Source: Acanthaster planci
Lineage: Eukaryota; Echinodermata; Asteroidea; Valvatida; Acanthasteridae
Assembly: GCF_001949145.1 (NCBI RefSeq)
Contig: NW_019091422.1
Coordinates: 1,252,564-1,316,563 of the forward strand
Length of the DNA: 64,000 nt
Direction of reading: 5' to 3'
In this document: positions 1 to 12,194 of the stretch, in pieces
How positions within the stretch are numbered: position 1 is the stretch's first letter
How the letters are laid out: each line of letters opens with the position of its first letter
Made by a program: the position numbers and the translations under genes
The notes under the pieces: model-generated
Database searches by the model: none
What the model was told of the DNA's origin: nothing
The model's input: only the letters and a program-made list of their open reading frames with translations

Positions 1-1466
1 TAATCTGTACTAGGCACCCTCCCTAACTAATTGAACTGATGCCGTAGTTGGGGCGTGACAGAATTCCGTAGTTTACCGAGAAGTGGCGCGTATTTGCGCC
101 TGCAAGGTGCTATATTCCTTCTAGCAGAAGAGACTGTCTTTCTAGTGACGGTACTGGCATAATAACATACCTGCACAAAAGAACAGAGAAAAAAAGAAAG
201 AAACGTAGCTTAATTACTTGCCAACAATGCGAAATGAATATCATTTGGCAAGTCTCCTAAAGATTGTCTGTCGGCACTCTGAAGCACATAGGCCTAATTG
301 CTAATTCCCAAACGGCTTGCTGACTTGAACAGCGATTCTTGATGCATAAACTTAGAACATTCTATTCACTCCATAGGCCTACATTGATGAAATCAGGTCA
401 GAAATAAAATCTTCATTCTTCGCGGTCGAGTAGGCGACGTTATGGAGCTCTGGACTTAGGAAAAATGCCCTCCAAAATTCAACATGGATTTAACCCTAAC
501 CCCCTAGGGTGTGTGTAAAATCGTATTGAAATTGGAGGATTTGGGACTGTTAGGGTTAAAGATACGAGCCATGATGCTACTGCTACAGTGCCGCCATACG
601 CGTGCTGTATGGGATCAAATTCAAAATGTATTCCAGACTTCAAAAATCATGACGAGTGGAAAGATTAAGGGGGAATTTGCCTAGACTTGTTCCCAGTCTC
701 TTGCCTTCCTTTTGGGTCTGCATGTTCCCTTCATGGTTTGCCTAGCCTTATATGTTGAGACTCATATTAAAGTGGAGCGTGGACAAGGCAATATGAATGG
801 TTTGTACGGTCCTAGGTTTGTTTAAGGGGTGTAATGTATCCCTTGAAATTGCACTTTAATTTTGTGCTCCAATTAATCTTATCTTCCAGTTTGTTTTGCC
901 TAGTGCTATTTAAATCTGTATTTTGGAGCCTTTCTGGTTTAGGCTTATCGGCGACTTTGCATATTCATAACAATACTGTGTTACCGAACCTCAATGTTGC
1001 ATTGATTTGTGCACAAATTTGTGCTGGATTTTCATATTTTGCAATCGTAAATTTCTATCATTCCCGCTTTGGCAATTTTGTTGTTGTGTAAATGTATTGG
1101 AATAAGCCTGAGAGCAATCCTTTCCCCGAAATGTTTTAAAAGAACAAACTTGCGGTTCAAAATGGAGCCGAGATGGCCGGTCCAACTGCACCAATATAAT
1201 AGGCCTGTAGTGTGTGTGGGTATTGCTATAGTTTGTGCATAATTTTAATAACTGCCTTAATGAATTATAAAACGTTATTATGATTTTTGCCGTCGACTGC
1301 TCAGTCAGCAACTTTTTGTGTGTGACTATTGACTGGGTCGTTTTCATTCTAGCTTGAGATTAAGCCATTTTATCGTTTGTAATACCACAGCACAATACTC
1401 AACTCATTCAAAATGCTCCACTTTCATTAGTTGGTACCTTTGTTCTCCTTTACCCTATGACCTCAG
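1..1466. other. Non-coding 5' flank
   Basis: No convincing exon is visible. An 85-codon open frame on the plus strand at 834-1091 is rich in hydrophobic residues but has no recognisable domain, and its composition looks like AT-rich non-coding DNA. The signal-peptide exon of the LAMP-like gene that follows should lie here or to the left of the window, but I could not identify it. Confidence 0.5.
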
Positions 1467-4375
1467 GCATAACTGCCAAGCCGACCAACTCCACTGCGGC
1501 AACAATTGTGCTGACTAACACAACCTCTCCTACCCCGGTAACCATTGCAACCTCTCCTACCCCGGTAACCATTGCAACCTCTCCTACCCCGGTAACCATT
1601 GCAACCACGCCTACCCCGGTTACCAACGCAACCACGCCGACCCACACAACCAAAGCAACCACGCCGACCCACACAACCAACGCAACCACGCCGACCCACA
1701 CAACCAACGCAACCACCTCAAGTCCAGCAAGCAACGCAACCACGGAGACGCCGACAACCACAGTGACTCCGGTGCCGCCTGGGGTGGGTAACTGGTCCAT
1801 TAAAGGCGCCAACGGGACAGTCTGCATGAGGATGTCTTTCGGGGCACAGCTGAACATCAGCTACACTAAAACCGACAAAAGTGTAAGTTATTTTTGTTGG
1901 TTTTTCCCCCAAAACTCGGACACTTCAAACAAAAGTGACATATGGTTCTTCCCTAATATTATAAAGATGAAAAAACAACAACAACTGGAGTTGGATTAGA
2001 ACCTGTGACCTCCGTAATACGCCACTAGAGCTCTACCAACTGAGCTATCTAGCACTGTTTTGATGGTTCCTCCCATTTTCCAGTGTCAATGTCCACGGGC
2101 TCTCGTCGGAGAAGTCTTCAACCTGAACCCCATGTAGCCAAACCATCAAGAAACCTAACCCTGCAACAGCTCAACAGTCCAACTCGATTAACAGTCAGAA
2201 TTCATACGTTCAACAGTCCAACAACCCAATTACGAACCAAAAACCCCAAAACTTAACAACCCTACTTTCCATTAACCCAACATATTCAGCAGTGTCAAAA
2301 GTCCAACGCCCAACAAGTAACCCCAAACGCGAAACGTCGACGCAACGATCCAACTTTAACAGTCCAACATAAATCAAAGAATCTGTCAACCGAACAATCG
2401 GACTCAATAGTCCAGCAACCCCAAACTCCAGAAGCCAACAGCCCCAAAACACCATAATTAGCCAACCCCCAACCCCCAGTAGCCGAGCTCGTGAGCAACC
2501 CAAACAAGCAGAAAACCCAACAACCTTTCATAAAACAACAATCCCTCTACGCAGCAATTCAACAGTCTACCCCCCCACCTAACCGTCTAACACCTCAGCA
2601 GTCGTACAACCCATCTGTTTAACACTCCAAAACGTCCAAATTCAAGTGCACACGTCCCGTAGAAATAGGCTTTTAGACTTGTGTAATTGTCACCATTTTG
2701 AAAACAAAAATCATGTGGCAGTGGCTACACAGTTTTAGGAAGATCACCCTCTTTTCTTCCAGAAGAGCGAAATTTGTCATGGTAGCTTTTATTCACCTCT
2801 GTTTTTCATTCCCGTCTTTGCCGTTTTGTATACCGTGATGTCCTCAGCGCGGTACAGTGGTCGTCAATGTCAACCCCAAGCAGGCCGATCTCACCAGCGA
2901 CTGTAACGCGTCATCCACCCGGTCGCTGACGATCTATCCGTTTGGCCTGGTAGACATTGCCTGGCTAATTACCCTGACCTTCAGGCGCCAGTCCGAGGAA
3001 TACTCTCTGACCAGTTTGGAGGCGTCGTGGGATTACGACATGCGCTTTCACGACTCAGCACAGAAAGGTAAACAAACACTTAAATATATAAAACGGCCAA
3101 TCCTCTAATTATGAAACTGACACTCCTTGGTGCCATCGGAGGCCATATTTCTAATGCAACTGATATTTTAGAAAGAGCCCTGAAGACATGCTCACCTTCG
3201 TTAAAAGTTTATTTAAAAAAATAGGAATTTGTCAATTTCTGAACAAGCGAAACCTGCCTGTCCAAATTTGTTCTTGCCTGTCCCCGGGAGAGGTTGCCAG
3301 GTGGCGTGATGGAATCCTGGGGCTCACAGCTTCCTTTGGTTGCCTCTTTTCCGTTCCCTCTTGGTTAAACATTATAACACTATCATTTTCTTTTCCTGGC
3401 AGGTTTTGCTTCTGCTTCAGTCACACAGGACAACTTCTTAATGCAGGAGGTCACGCTGGGAAATTCGTACACGTGCCCTGATCCCCTGACTGTGCTGATG
3501 AGCGAGGCCACCCTGCGCCTGTCGCACATGCAGCTGCAACCGTTCGCCGAGAAGGCTGGCGGCAAGTTCGGTCCCGGTAAGAGTCTTTTGACCGGTCGGT
3601 TGGGTCTGTGGACGGGGCAGGTGCCCCCCTTCATTCGTTGCTTTACATTAGCGTCTGAAAACGGTACACCCCAAAATTGAATGGTGACACGGATACGGTG
3701 TCCTGTCATCTGCCAATTACATTTTTCTTTCTTGCGGTGTGCTCACACTAACGTAAGAAGTAAAGTAAAGACAGTTGCCAGATGGGAGAACAATCATTGT
3801 GAAAATGGCGTGACAATCTTGACAGTGACAGGTATTGACTGGTAATTTTATTATGGCTATTTTAGCATTCAGTGATGATTGATATGAATGCAACGCTGAC
3901 CAGGGATGAATATTACTTGGACTTGGTACTTGGATTTGACTGACTGACGACGGTCACCAAATTGATGAATACACACTTACACGATAGGAACAGCGACACC
4001 TATGACAATATTTGAAAATATTTGCGTGACACTGAATTAGGAATTTTGATGCTAATGAAGATGTTGATGTGGACTATGATACTGGCAGCTTCCGGTGGCG
4101 GTGATTCCAAAGGTGAAGCAAATAATGGAGCTGTCGTTTTCTTGTTTCGATACCTGTTTGCCTTGGGATCTTCCATTCATTCCGGTATACCTCGTCTTTA
4201 ATCCGCTTTCTGTCCTTTCTGTTTGACAGCTGAGGAGTGCGCATCTGGTCTCAGTCTGACCATCATCATCATCATTGCAGTGGCCGGAGCTGTCCTCCTT
4301 GTCGCAGTCGTCGTTTTGATCGCCGTCGTCGCGAGAAGGATGAAGAAGAAATACCGCGTCCTGGAAAATGAATAA
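1467..4375 (+). CDS. LAMP-family lysosomal/endosomal membrane glycoprotein (5' end missing)
   Basis: Four exons join in phase: 1467-1882, 2848-3067, 3403-3576 and 4230-4375 (stop TAA), about 317 residues. Exon 1 encodes a Thr/Pro/Asn-rich mucin-like stalk made of 9-residue repeats (TSPTPVTIA, then TTPTHTTNA types) and begins the LAMP domain. The four cysteines expected to form the two LAMP disulfides are all present, one per exon: NGTVC, TSDC, NSYTC and AEEC. The last exon carries one hydrophobic membrane span (about 25 residues) and a short basic tail ending KKKYRVLENE. YRVL fits the Tyr-x-x-hydrophobic sorting signal that sends LAMPs to lysosomes through AP complexes. One LAMP domain after a mucin stalk resembles CD68 or single-domain invertebrate LAMPs. 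Exon 1 opens at a CCTCAG acceptor in phase 1, so an upstream signal-peptide exon is required and was not found. A second in-phase acceptor for exon 3 exists at 3421. Confidence 0.9.
1525..1735 (+). repeat. 27-bp coding tandem repeat (mucin stalk)
   Basis: About seven to eight consecutive 27-bp units encode the Thr/Pro-rich 9-mers of the LAMP-like stalk. The first units read as TSPTPVTIA and the later ones as TTPTHTTNA, so two subfamilies sit head to tail. The unit length is a multiple of three, so copy-number change would keep the reading frame. Confidence 0.9.
1985..2057 (-). repeat. tRNA-derived SINE head or tRNA relic
   Basis: On the minus strand this intronic stretch holds a good RNA polymerase III A box (TAGCTCAGTTGG, 2036-2047) and B box (GGTTCTAATCC, 1992-2002) at tRNA spacing, with a pairable D stem (GCTC/GAGC). 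The anticodon arm does not pair and there is no acceptor stem, so it is not a working tRNA. A SINE of tRNA origin is most likely. Confidence 0.7.
2150..2650. repeat. Degenerate CAACAGTCCAA-rich low-complexity tract
   Basis: Within LAMP intron 1, words such as AACAGTCCAAC, CAACAACCCAA and AGTCCAACA recur at irregular spacing over about 500 bp. The plus strand is strongly C/A biased. It looks like an old tandem repeat that has drifted. Open frames seen here on the minus strand are by-products of that composition. Confidence 0.7.
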
Positions 4376-4820
4376 TTTGCTTTCATTTCCAACGCTTTCA
4401 ATTTTTACTTTCGCTGCTATTAAATTTTTCGGGATTTTAAGAGTACACTAATTAATTCACTGATGCTGACTTAATCACCCACAGTGTTACACTCGAGTCT
4501 CAGCAATCCTTACTTTTAGGACGCCAGAGAACTCACTTATTCAAGTGCTAAACATCTACAGAAACGCACATTTCTCTCAATATAATGTACTCAACAAAAC
4601 GATGAAAAACTGTGATTGGAAAGACTACAACGGGTAAATCCCAGTTGGATAAACACAAACTGTAAGAAGACAAACCTTTTGTGAAATAGACAAGAAGTGG
4701 TGTCCTTAGAGAGAGGATTGCCTGTTCCTGGATCCTAGTCCTTGGCAATAACAACCAGCTAGTAAGAGTTTGGTCTAGCAGGGTCGAAAATATAAGGAGT
4801 AAAGTAGGTTTGTGATAACT
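4376..4820 (+). other. LAMP-like 3' UTR and spacer
   Basis: Downstream of the TAA there is an ATTAAA about 45 bases after the stop (near 4419), a possible variant polyadenylation signal. Nothing else is recognisable up to the fold-back element. Confidence 0.4.
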
Positions 4821-5136
4821 GGATCGCTGAGCACCCGATCCGACCACCCACCGCTACCTATAAGTGAGGCCTGTGCAGCAAAATTGCCTGCATGAACTGT
4901 GATGCTAATATATGTTTGTATGGTGCAAGACAGTAGGCAAACTGATACGTGAGACTAGTCAGCGTCACGAACATTTGCAAGCGGAAGGCTCCAACAAGCC
5001 TCACTTATAAGTTTGCTTACTGTATTGCACCATACGATAATATATTAGCATCACAGTTAGAGCTTGGCTATTTAATAGCTGCACAGGCCTCACTTATAAG
5101 TAGCGGTGGGTAGTCGGATCGGGTGCGCCGAGAGCC
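4821..5136. mobile_element. Fold-back (MITE-like) element with long inverted arms
   Basis: The two halves are imperfect inverted copies. The left arm (4821 to about 4955) carries GCACCCGATCCGACC, TATAAGTGAGGCCTGTGCAG, TGTGATGCTAATATAT and TATGGTGCAA. The right arm (about 5000-5136) carries the same words in reverse complement and reverse order, around a loop of about 45 bp. There is no open frame, so it is a non-autonomous palindromic element. No clear target-site duplication was seen. Confidence 0.85.
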
Positions 5137-6704
5137 CCGAACCAAGTTATTGTTACACTATTCTTGGACAAAACCTCAGCTTTAATTATTGCTTAGAGAC
5201 CTAGCTCTTGCATGAAAGAGTCCGAGGGTATATTATAAAAAAGTTGAGGCAACTGTTAGATTTGAGGATCAGTTTTGTTGCCGTTTCTATCGGGGGCTTT
5301 CTTTGTCCGGTGTTGAGGCCTATTTCTTGGCGTACTATTATTCCCGTAGACCCCAACGTGCAATTTTCTTGTACACATGGAGAGCTGAAGTGAATGTGTC
5401 ATTTCTGATCAGTTGCCACGGTAATGATTTCACACAAAAATCATCCAACCGTTCCCTGCGTTTTTGGACGTTGCAGCCGATTAGTCAATGGGTACAACTC
5501 CACGGCAACTCATGACATCTCACCTTCGGCACTCCATTGCTTCGGACTCGTATGAGGACTCGACTGCACCACTGTTTACAGATCTGTTTCCAATGACGTC
5601 ATTTTGGACCGATTTTAAAGGGTTTCAGACTTAATGGATCTCCATTCCTTAGAGCTCCTGCTTCTGGGAGTATTTTGGATTGAGTGAGTTGTAGTTTATG
5701 GGTACGGCAACAATTGAAACAGCAATGAAATAATTTTATTTGATTACAGTGCAGTTTTTTTAAGACAGGTCATCACAGATGACCCAATCACGTGACGTTT
5801 GTCACACGGGTGCAAAGGATCTACTAATGTATATTGTTGCGTTCATGGAGCACTATCTTACACCTTACACAGTCGTACATTGTACAACACTGATTGAAAG
5901 TGAGGTCTCTTGCTAATGTGCATGTTTTCTAATCGCTGTTGCTTTTGCTTGTTTTATTTGTTCAGGTTTTTGGGACGCAGGCGAATTCTTGTAAGAGTTT
6001 TTAATAATTGTGAGTTTGACTTAAGGGCTTAGCCACTGTAGCACATAGTTTCAATACTGGATATGCAATTTACAAAGTGTGACGAAGAGAGTGTAATTTG
6101 TCACAGGTGTTCCATGCAGTCGTGTAGTATACACAAGAACTTGTGTACTCGGCCTTTGGTGTGTAGAGTTGCAGCCTGGTGGTATTTTGTATTCGAATAA
6201 ATAGCGTTGGCAGGTCGCCATATCGCAAGATCACAGTCTGTCAAAACAACTATGCACATTTCAATGCACGATTATCTTGGCTGCAATACTTCTGTCGGCT
6301 TGACTGATTAGATTCTGGTTGCGGAAATGGATTGTTTTAACTTAATGTTCATTGTGAAATTTTGAAGAAACTTGGTCTGTACTTAGAGCCTTTTCCAAAA
6401 CTCGTAGTATTCTGCACAAGCCACAGCTTTAATTAGCTAGGCCTTATCTGAGTGATTGTGACTTTCTTGGAATTACTGAAACCCACATTACTAGAGATTT
6501 TGGGACTTTTACATCTGCCACTTTTTGTACTACGAAGTTTGGAATTAACAAAACAACAAAGATCACGTTTGAGAAACTCACGCTGTCGCAACATGTTTGT
6601 TTTTAATGTAGTCTCAATATAATAACAATCTCTGTCTGAAAATTGGTGGGATCCAGAACTGAATTTTTTCGAGGGGGGGGGGCGTAGGTTGCTGATAAAT
6701 CTAA
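5137..6704. other. Non-coding spacer
   Basis: Only short, domain-free open frames are present. A short palindromic motif (TACACAAGAACTTGTGTA) lies near 6129, and a run of about ten G residues lies near 6672, just before the retrotransposon LTR. No gene is supported. Confidence 0.5.
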
Positions 6705-7009
6705 GTTTGTTTGCTTTTTGTGCGGGCCAATTGAGGGCGCTTTTGTTTTGGATCATTCTAAAATAGGTCTTGCCATTCAGGTATTAGCAGGAGAAGCTAT
6801 GCTTGTTAAAGTTCGATATATCTTTGATACTTGTAAAATGTTTTAAGATATAGTTGCAGTGAGAAGGCTTCTATTAAGATTTTAGATATCCGATTGTTGT
6901 GTAGAGGAGCCAGCCTGGTTTTGTACGTCGCTAATTTTGGCTTGCTGATCTTCACATAACGTTGCATATTATTGAATATTCGTACACGTGACCGATTCCC
7001 ATTGTGACA
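6705..7009 (+). repeat. 5' LTR of the BEL/Pao element
   Basis: This stretch matches 10201-10507 along most of its length in the same orientation. Shared words include TTTGTTTGCTTT, CCAATTGAGGGCGCT, TTGTGTAGAGGAGCC, TTTTGTACGTCGCT and CACATAACGTTGCATATTAT. The copies diverge by substitutions and small indels, which implies an old insertion. The outer edge was set where similarity to the 3' copy begins, just after that copy's purine-rich tract. Confidence 0.9.
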
Positions 7010-7270
7010 TGCCAATAGTATTTGACTGGTGCCAAGTACAAAGGAACATTCCTGAACAAGAGTGAAGCAATGCCCTGATATGACCAACAAGTTGAATGGC
7101 ATTCTATTGTGATTCAGAGAGCGAAGAGTGGTAGTGATGGCTGATATAAAAGGGATATAAAAGGTCACTCCACCCCATAGAGATGTTCTGAGGTTCTTAA
7201 TTAAGGTGGAGAGTTGGAAACATAGCCAACCAGCCTGAAGTCCTCCAAATGACAGTCTCCCCATTTTGAG

Positions 7271-9940
7271 GTGTCTGGTACCCAAACTGTGCCACTTATA
7301 TATGCTCTTTGCAGAACAGCTAAAGACCACAGGGATGCCTTTGACTCCGAAACCGTCACCACCGTGATGAAAAACTTCTATACGCAGATGACTGCCTTTA
7401 AAGGCCGAAAGGTTGGTGAAGCAATTGCGCGGACTACTATCTATGCGTGGTTTCCGGCTTACCAAATGGATGTCAAATAGTTGGAGGGTAGTCAAATCCA
7501 TCCTACTAGATGAAAGGGCCAGGAGTGCGAGAGATGTGGACCTGGACAACCGATTACTTCCTGTAGAGAGAACACTTGGAGTGCATTAGGACACACACAC
7601 AGGCGTGTGGCATCAAAATAAAGCCTATGGAAAAGAGAAAAAGAGGGGTCTTCTGAGCCATTTGAGCTCTGTTTATGACTCACGTGGGTTGGTGTGCTCA
7701 TTTTTGCTCCAAGCAAAGAAGATATTCTAAGATGAATGCAGAAAAAGGAAGGAGCGGAATGAGGAACTAGAGCCAGAACATTGGAGCAGTGGCAGAAGTG
7801 GGTGCGTGAGCTACCCGACCTGAAGATTTCAACGTCCCCAGGTGCATCGTACCAGAGTGCTTTGGAACACCCCCATGTATGCAGCTACATCACTTCTGTG
7901 ACGCGTCGATGACTGCCTACGGAGCAGCATCCTATATCGGGCTAGTGAACGAGCAGGGACCAATCCACACTTATTCCTGATGGGCAAGTCAAGGCCCCCA
8001 TAAAGTCAATGAGAGTTCCACGACTTGAACTTTCAGTGGCAGTTATGGTTGTGTTAACGGACAGTATCCTGCGTCATGAGATGAGGCTGGAGGTCCAGAG
8101 TACCACATTTTGGACCAATAGTATGATTGTTTTGCAGTACATTAGAAACAAAACAAAGAGATTCCAAACCTTCGACACCAATAGAGTAAGGTTATTCACG
8201 ATGGTTCATTGCCGGCTTAGTGGAGGTAGGTAGACACACGCTATAATAACCCAGCAGATGAAGCCTTCAGAGGGCTTGATGCCAAGAAGATATTAAGCCT
8301 ATTAAGATGGAAACAGGGGCAAGAATTCCGGCAGAAACTGAAAAGGCTGGTCAGTTGAGCCTGAAGCATGTCCAGACCTGCTCGAAGATGACAGAGAAGT
8401 AAAGCATGAGGCAAAGGCTTGTATCACCGAGGCAGTTGCTTCAGAAGATACCATCAACAACCTACGTAAGATGTTCTCCTGCTGGCATCAGTTGAAGAAA
8501 GCCGCAGCCTAGTTATTGCGATTCAAGGGGTGGCTCCACAACCACAGACAACAGATCCCACAAATGTCCCTATATACACGCAAATTCATGAATTGCGGGC
8601 ATCTGAGAAGGCAATCATTGTATACCTGCAGGACAGGCACTTCATTGAAGAGTTCCCTGTCTTGAAAACAGAACTGAAAGGACAGTATCCAGGAAGAGTG
8701 CGGTGTACAGTCCACACCCTGTGATAGGTGATGATAATCTGCTTCGAATTGGAGGTAGGTTGCAAATGGCGCCGCTCACAAATCTAGCAAAACATCCATT
8801 GATAGCACCTAGAGAACATCATGTAGCTGAGCTCATCGTCGGACTCTACCATGAGAAGTCTGCACACTCCGGGAGAGAGTGTGTGCTGAGCCTCACGAGA
8901 GAGCGCTATTGGATACCCAAAGCACGCTCACTCATAAATGGAGTACTTCGCGAGTTTGTTGTTCGTTAGAGGATCAAGGGAAGGCTGTGTCTCCAGAGAA
9001 TGGCTGACTTACCTAAAGACAGGTTAACTCCTGGAGACCCTCTTTTCACCTGCATGGGAGTGGACTGCTTTGGTCCTTTCTATGTTAAGTGGGGACGAAG
9101 CCAGGAGAGGAGATATGGGTGCTTGCTTACATGCTTAACAACCAGAACAGTACACATTGAAAAGCTTAATGGATTGGACTCAGGCTCCTTCATCAATGTG
9201 TCAGTGAGGTTCTCAACAAGGAGGGGGAATGCCAAGGAGCGAGGATACGTTCTGATAATTGACTAACTTTGTTGGTGGTGAAAGGGAGCTGAGAGAATCA
9301 ATCCAGAAGTGGAACCAGAGTGACAAAACAAAGGAGTACTTGATGTTGTTGAACGAGATTGAATGGTTATTCAATTCACCCACAGCCTCACATGTGGGGA
9401 GCATTTGGGAGCGCCAAATCAGAACAGTTCGCAAGGTCATCAACGCTGTGCTCAAGGACCAAGTACTGGACGATGAATGGTTGGACACCTTACTTTGTGA
9501 GGTTGAGGTTGTTGTAAATGGTCGTCCAATCACCCCTGTCTCCAGTAGTCCCGCAGACGCAGAAGCTTTGTCTCCGAAACATGTACTGCTGCTCAGAGCT
9601 GGCAAGCCTGCACCCCCGGGAAACTTCATTAATCAAGATGCATATGGAAGACGCTGGAGGTACGCGCAGCTGCTTGCAAACAACTTCTGGAAGCACTGGC
9701 TACGAGAGTATCTCCCTACTCTGCACCTAAGATAAAAGTGGATTGATCCGCCAAGGAACTTGCTTCCAGGGGACACCGTGCTGACCATGGAGGAGACTAC
9801 ACCGAAGAAGAACTGGCCCTTGGGACTTACTTGTCATGAAGACGTTTCCAGGCAAGGATGGACGGTTGAGATGAAAACTTACCAGAACGTTGTGGTCAGA
9901 CCTGTCTGCTTGAATCTGCAGACTGAGATTTGAAACAATT
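7271..9940 (+). pseudogene. BEL/Pao retrotransposon pol relic (RT C-term, RNase H, integrase, DUF5641)
   Basis: Fragments in several plus-strand frames follow the order of a BEL/Pao pol. About 7440-7580 holds the RT end (GFRLTKW, then RLLPVERTLGV). About 7880-8200 holds the RNase H region (HHFCDASMTAYGAASY, PRLELSVAV, FWTNSMIVLQYIRN). About 8720-8970 holds the integrase zinc-binding region (HSGRECVLSLTRERYW). About 9000-9480 holds the integrase core (GVDCFGPF, then SDN, then SIWERQIRTVR). After 9560 comes the DUF5641 tail, which ends with a GDTVL-type strand. Gag, protease and most of the RT palm are absent: only about 260 bp separate the 5' LTR from RT-derived sequence. Breaks include a nonsense codon next to a frameshift at the second catalytic Asp (about 9250-9262) and an in-frame TAA at 9733-9735. 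The element cannot be autonomous. Confidence 0.93.
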
Positions 9941-10200
9941 GGGACAAAGGTCAGAATAATGCCTGACTGTACGACGTACTCTGATAATCTTAGCGTCCTC
10001 TGCAGTTTGTCACTAAGTCAAATAGACAACTTATTCACTTCTGTTTTAATTTTATTATGAAGTTTAAAATAAGTTAGTTTTAAGCTTGCAAAACACAAGC
10101 TTTTTCAGTCCAAAATAAGTGAGCTCAAGTTTGTTTTCGAGTTTGTTGTTCGTGAAAAGTTGGTAAAATAATATTCACATTATTTTTTAAGGGGATAAAA

Positions 10201-10507
10201 GTTTGTTTGCTTTCTGTGTGAGCCAATTGAGGGCGCTCTTGTTTGGGACTATTCTAAAATAAGTCTTGCCATTTAGGTATTAGCAGAGAAGCCAATTTGA
10301 GGTATTGCTTGTTGAAGTTTGATATCATTGATATTTGTAACATGTTTTAAGATACAGTTGGGGCGATTAAGCTTCAATAACAAGAGATTTGGATTGTTGT
10401 GTAGAGGAGCCATTCTGGTTTTGTACGTCGCTTATTTTGGCTTACTGATCTCCACATAACGTTGCATATTATTGAATATTCGTACATTGACCGATTCCCG
10501 TCGTGAT
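10201..10507 (+). repeat. 3' LTR of the BEL/Pao element
   Basis: This is the direct-repeat partner of 6705-7009. It is immediately preceded by a purine-rich stretch (AAGGGGATAAAA, 10189-10200), the expected polypurine tract, which supports the LTR start. Similarity ends at GATTCCCGTCGTGA. Confidence 0.9.
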
Positions 10508-10932
10508 TGGACTTTGATAGTTGAGTATATCGTTTGGATTGTTTATCACACAACACATAACTACTCTGTTTAAAAGCATGGCCATCTACGAAGTGTCTTC
10601 AGGGTTATAATACAGCAAAGTTGAGGAAATTGAACTATTACCTCGTTCCAGCGACATGTGTAAACAGTTGAATCTATGTTGCTGATCTGCTCTGGTGAAT
10701 TGAGATTGCTCACGTTTGTCACAATAAAGTAGTGAACAGGAGATTGTGTATCCAAGCTAATTTAAGTTTCAGTGACAAACAGTGAACAATTTTAACCCTA
10801 CACAACGAAATCCATCACAAGGGGGGACCCCTTTGGGCGTCTGCATACTTAAAGAGGTCACGAAATAGAACCAGAAATGCGTCCTCTCTATTCATGATTG
10901 TGAAAAAAAGACAAAGGAAAAAACACACAAAC

Positions 10933-10964
10933 TTTTCCAGGAGGCTGGCCAGCCTCCTGGAAAA
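10933..10964. repeat. Perfect 32-bp palindrome
   Basis: The left half TTTTCCAGGAGGCTGG is followed directly by its exact reverse complement, with no loop. It could extrude as a cruciform. Confidence 0.95.
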
Positions 10965-12194
10965 CACAGCGCTGGGTTGCTCTGTTTTCCGGATCCGCCC
11001 TTGAAAAAAGTTCACATGAGCTGAAAGATTATGTGCAACAGGTACGGTGAGAGGAAATACAACAGTGCACACATTTCTGCCCTACATGGATTGATGAGTG
11101 CTTTGGCGCTTGGAGGATTTTTTCATTACATATTTTTGAGTTATGTGATGAATTAAACATCTCTCCAGAACTTAACCACCCATCTTGCTACCAATAACTT
11201 TACTCCTAAAACATTAAGTGGCATGAATAAAACATTTTATGTCAGCCCTTCGCCTTGCAAATATTTGTCTGTCATATGCCTAGTAATCAGTTTTAATGAA
11301 TTATGGCATTTTTAAGTACGTCGGGACAGTTTTATTACGGGAATAAACATGTGCTTGGCTGGTCTTAAACGTGCGTTTGAGACTGGCTCAGGAGAATGAA
11401 CACGACCAGTGCCCAAGCCGCAGGCGAGGGCATCATCAGCGTTCATTCTCATGAACCATTCTCCTGAACCGCGACCAAGCATACATGTATATATTTAGTC
11501 CCATTCCTAAATACTTTTTTATTCAGAATCAAAAGAAGTCAATAGTTTTGAATAGGACCTGGTGGTCTAGGCCTATGCATTTATATAGACGCATATACAA
11601 ACGCATAAACCTCCAGGCTTGCGCGTAAAGCTGTGATTTTGAAAAACCGCGCGTTCAGTGAACATTACGCGCAGCCCACTTACATTGCCTGCATTTGTTT
11701 ACATGTGCTCCAAAAATTTGGGGTTTTTTTTGGCTTTTCGATACTGTTATTTCTTCTTTATAAGCGTTGCAACCGCATCGGTTTGAATGTGCATAAGGCC
11801 ATATTAAGTAAATAGAATTTTTTTTTTACAATCGAGCAATGGCTTCATAGAATTAGAAAGCTGGAATTCTTCAACTGTGTGTAAATTCCGAGGGGTGAAT
11901 TTGAACATAGTTTTGATTTTAGTCGGGCGCGTCGCAGATCACGGAATTCTCCTGCAGTTTTGAAAAGGAGCTGAAGGCTATGCGTTTATATGTCTGTGGA
12001 ATAGACCGGTTCGGTGACAAAAATTTGGAGCCATTACTGCTGTGTCTCCACGCACGTTTACAGATGAGATGTGCAATGAAATACTTCCTCAGTCAATGGG
12101 GGTGCACTACTAAACCAAATCACGCGTTGCGTCAAGTTTAGGAATGCGCGCCTGAATGAAGGGGGACACCGCAAGTACTGGCGTCAGTACTGGC

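Noticed and set aside
834-1091. Hydrophobic 85-codon frame as the LAMP signal-peptide exon
   Set aside because: Its composition is that of AT-rich DNA, there is no donor in the needed phase at a sensible place, and no cleavage-site pattern.
1450-1857. Minus-strand Val/Gly-rich frame opposite the LAMP stalk
   Set aside because: It is the shadow of the 27-bp coding repeat; the plus-strand frame has splice sites and LAMP motifs.
1985-2057. Functional tRNA gene
   Set aside because: A and B boxes are good, but the anticodon arm and acceptor stem do not pair.
6806-7549. 247-codon minus-strand frame
   Set aside because: It is antisense to the BEL/Pao LTR and RT remnant and has no recognisable domain.
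11353-11480. Inverted repeat as a defined MITE
   Set aside because: Only the outermost GCTTGG and GGAGAATG words pair convincingly, so the boundaries and class are too uncertain.
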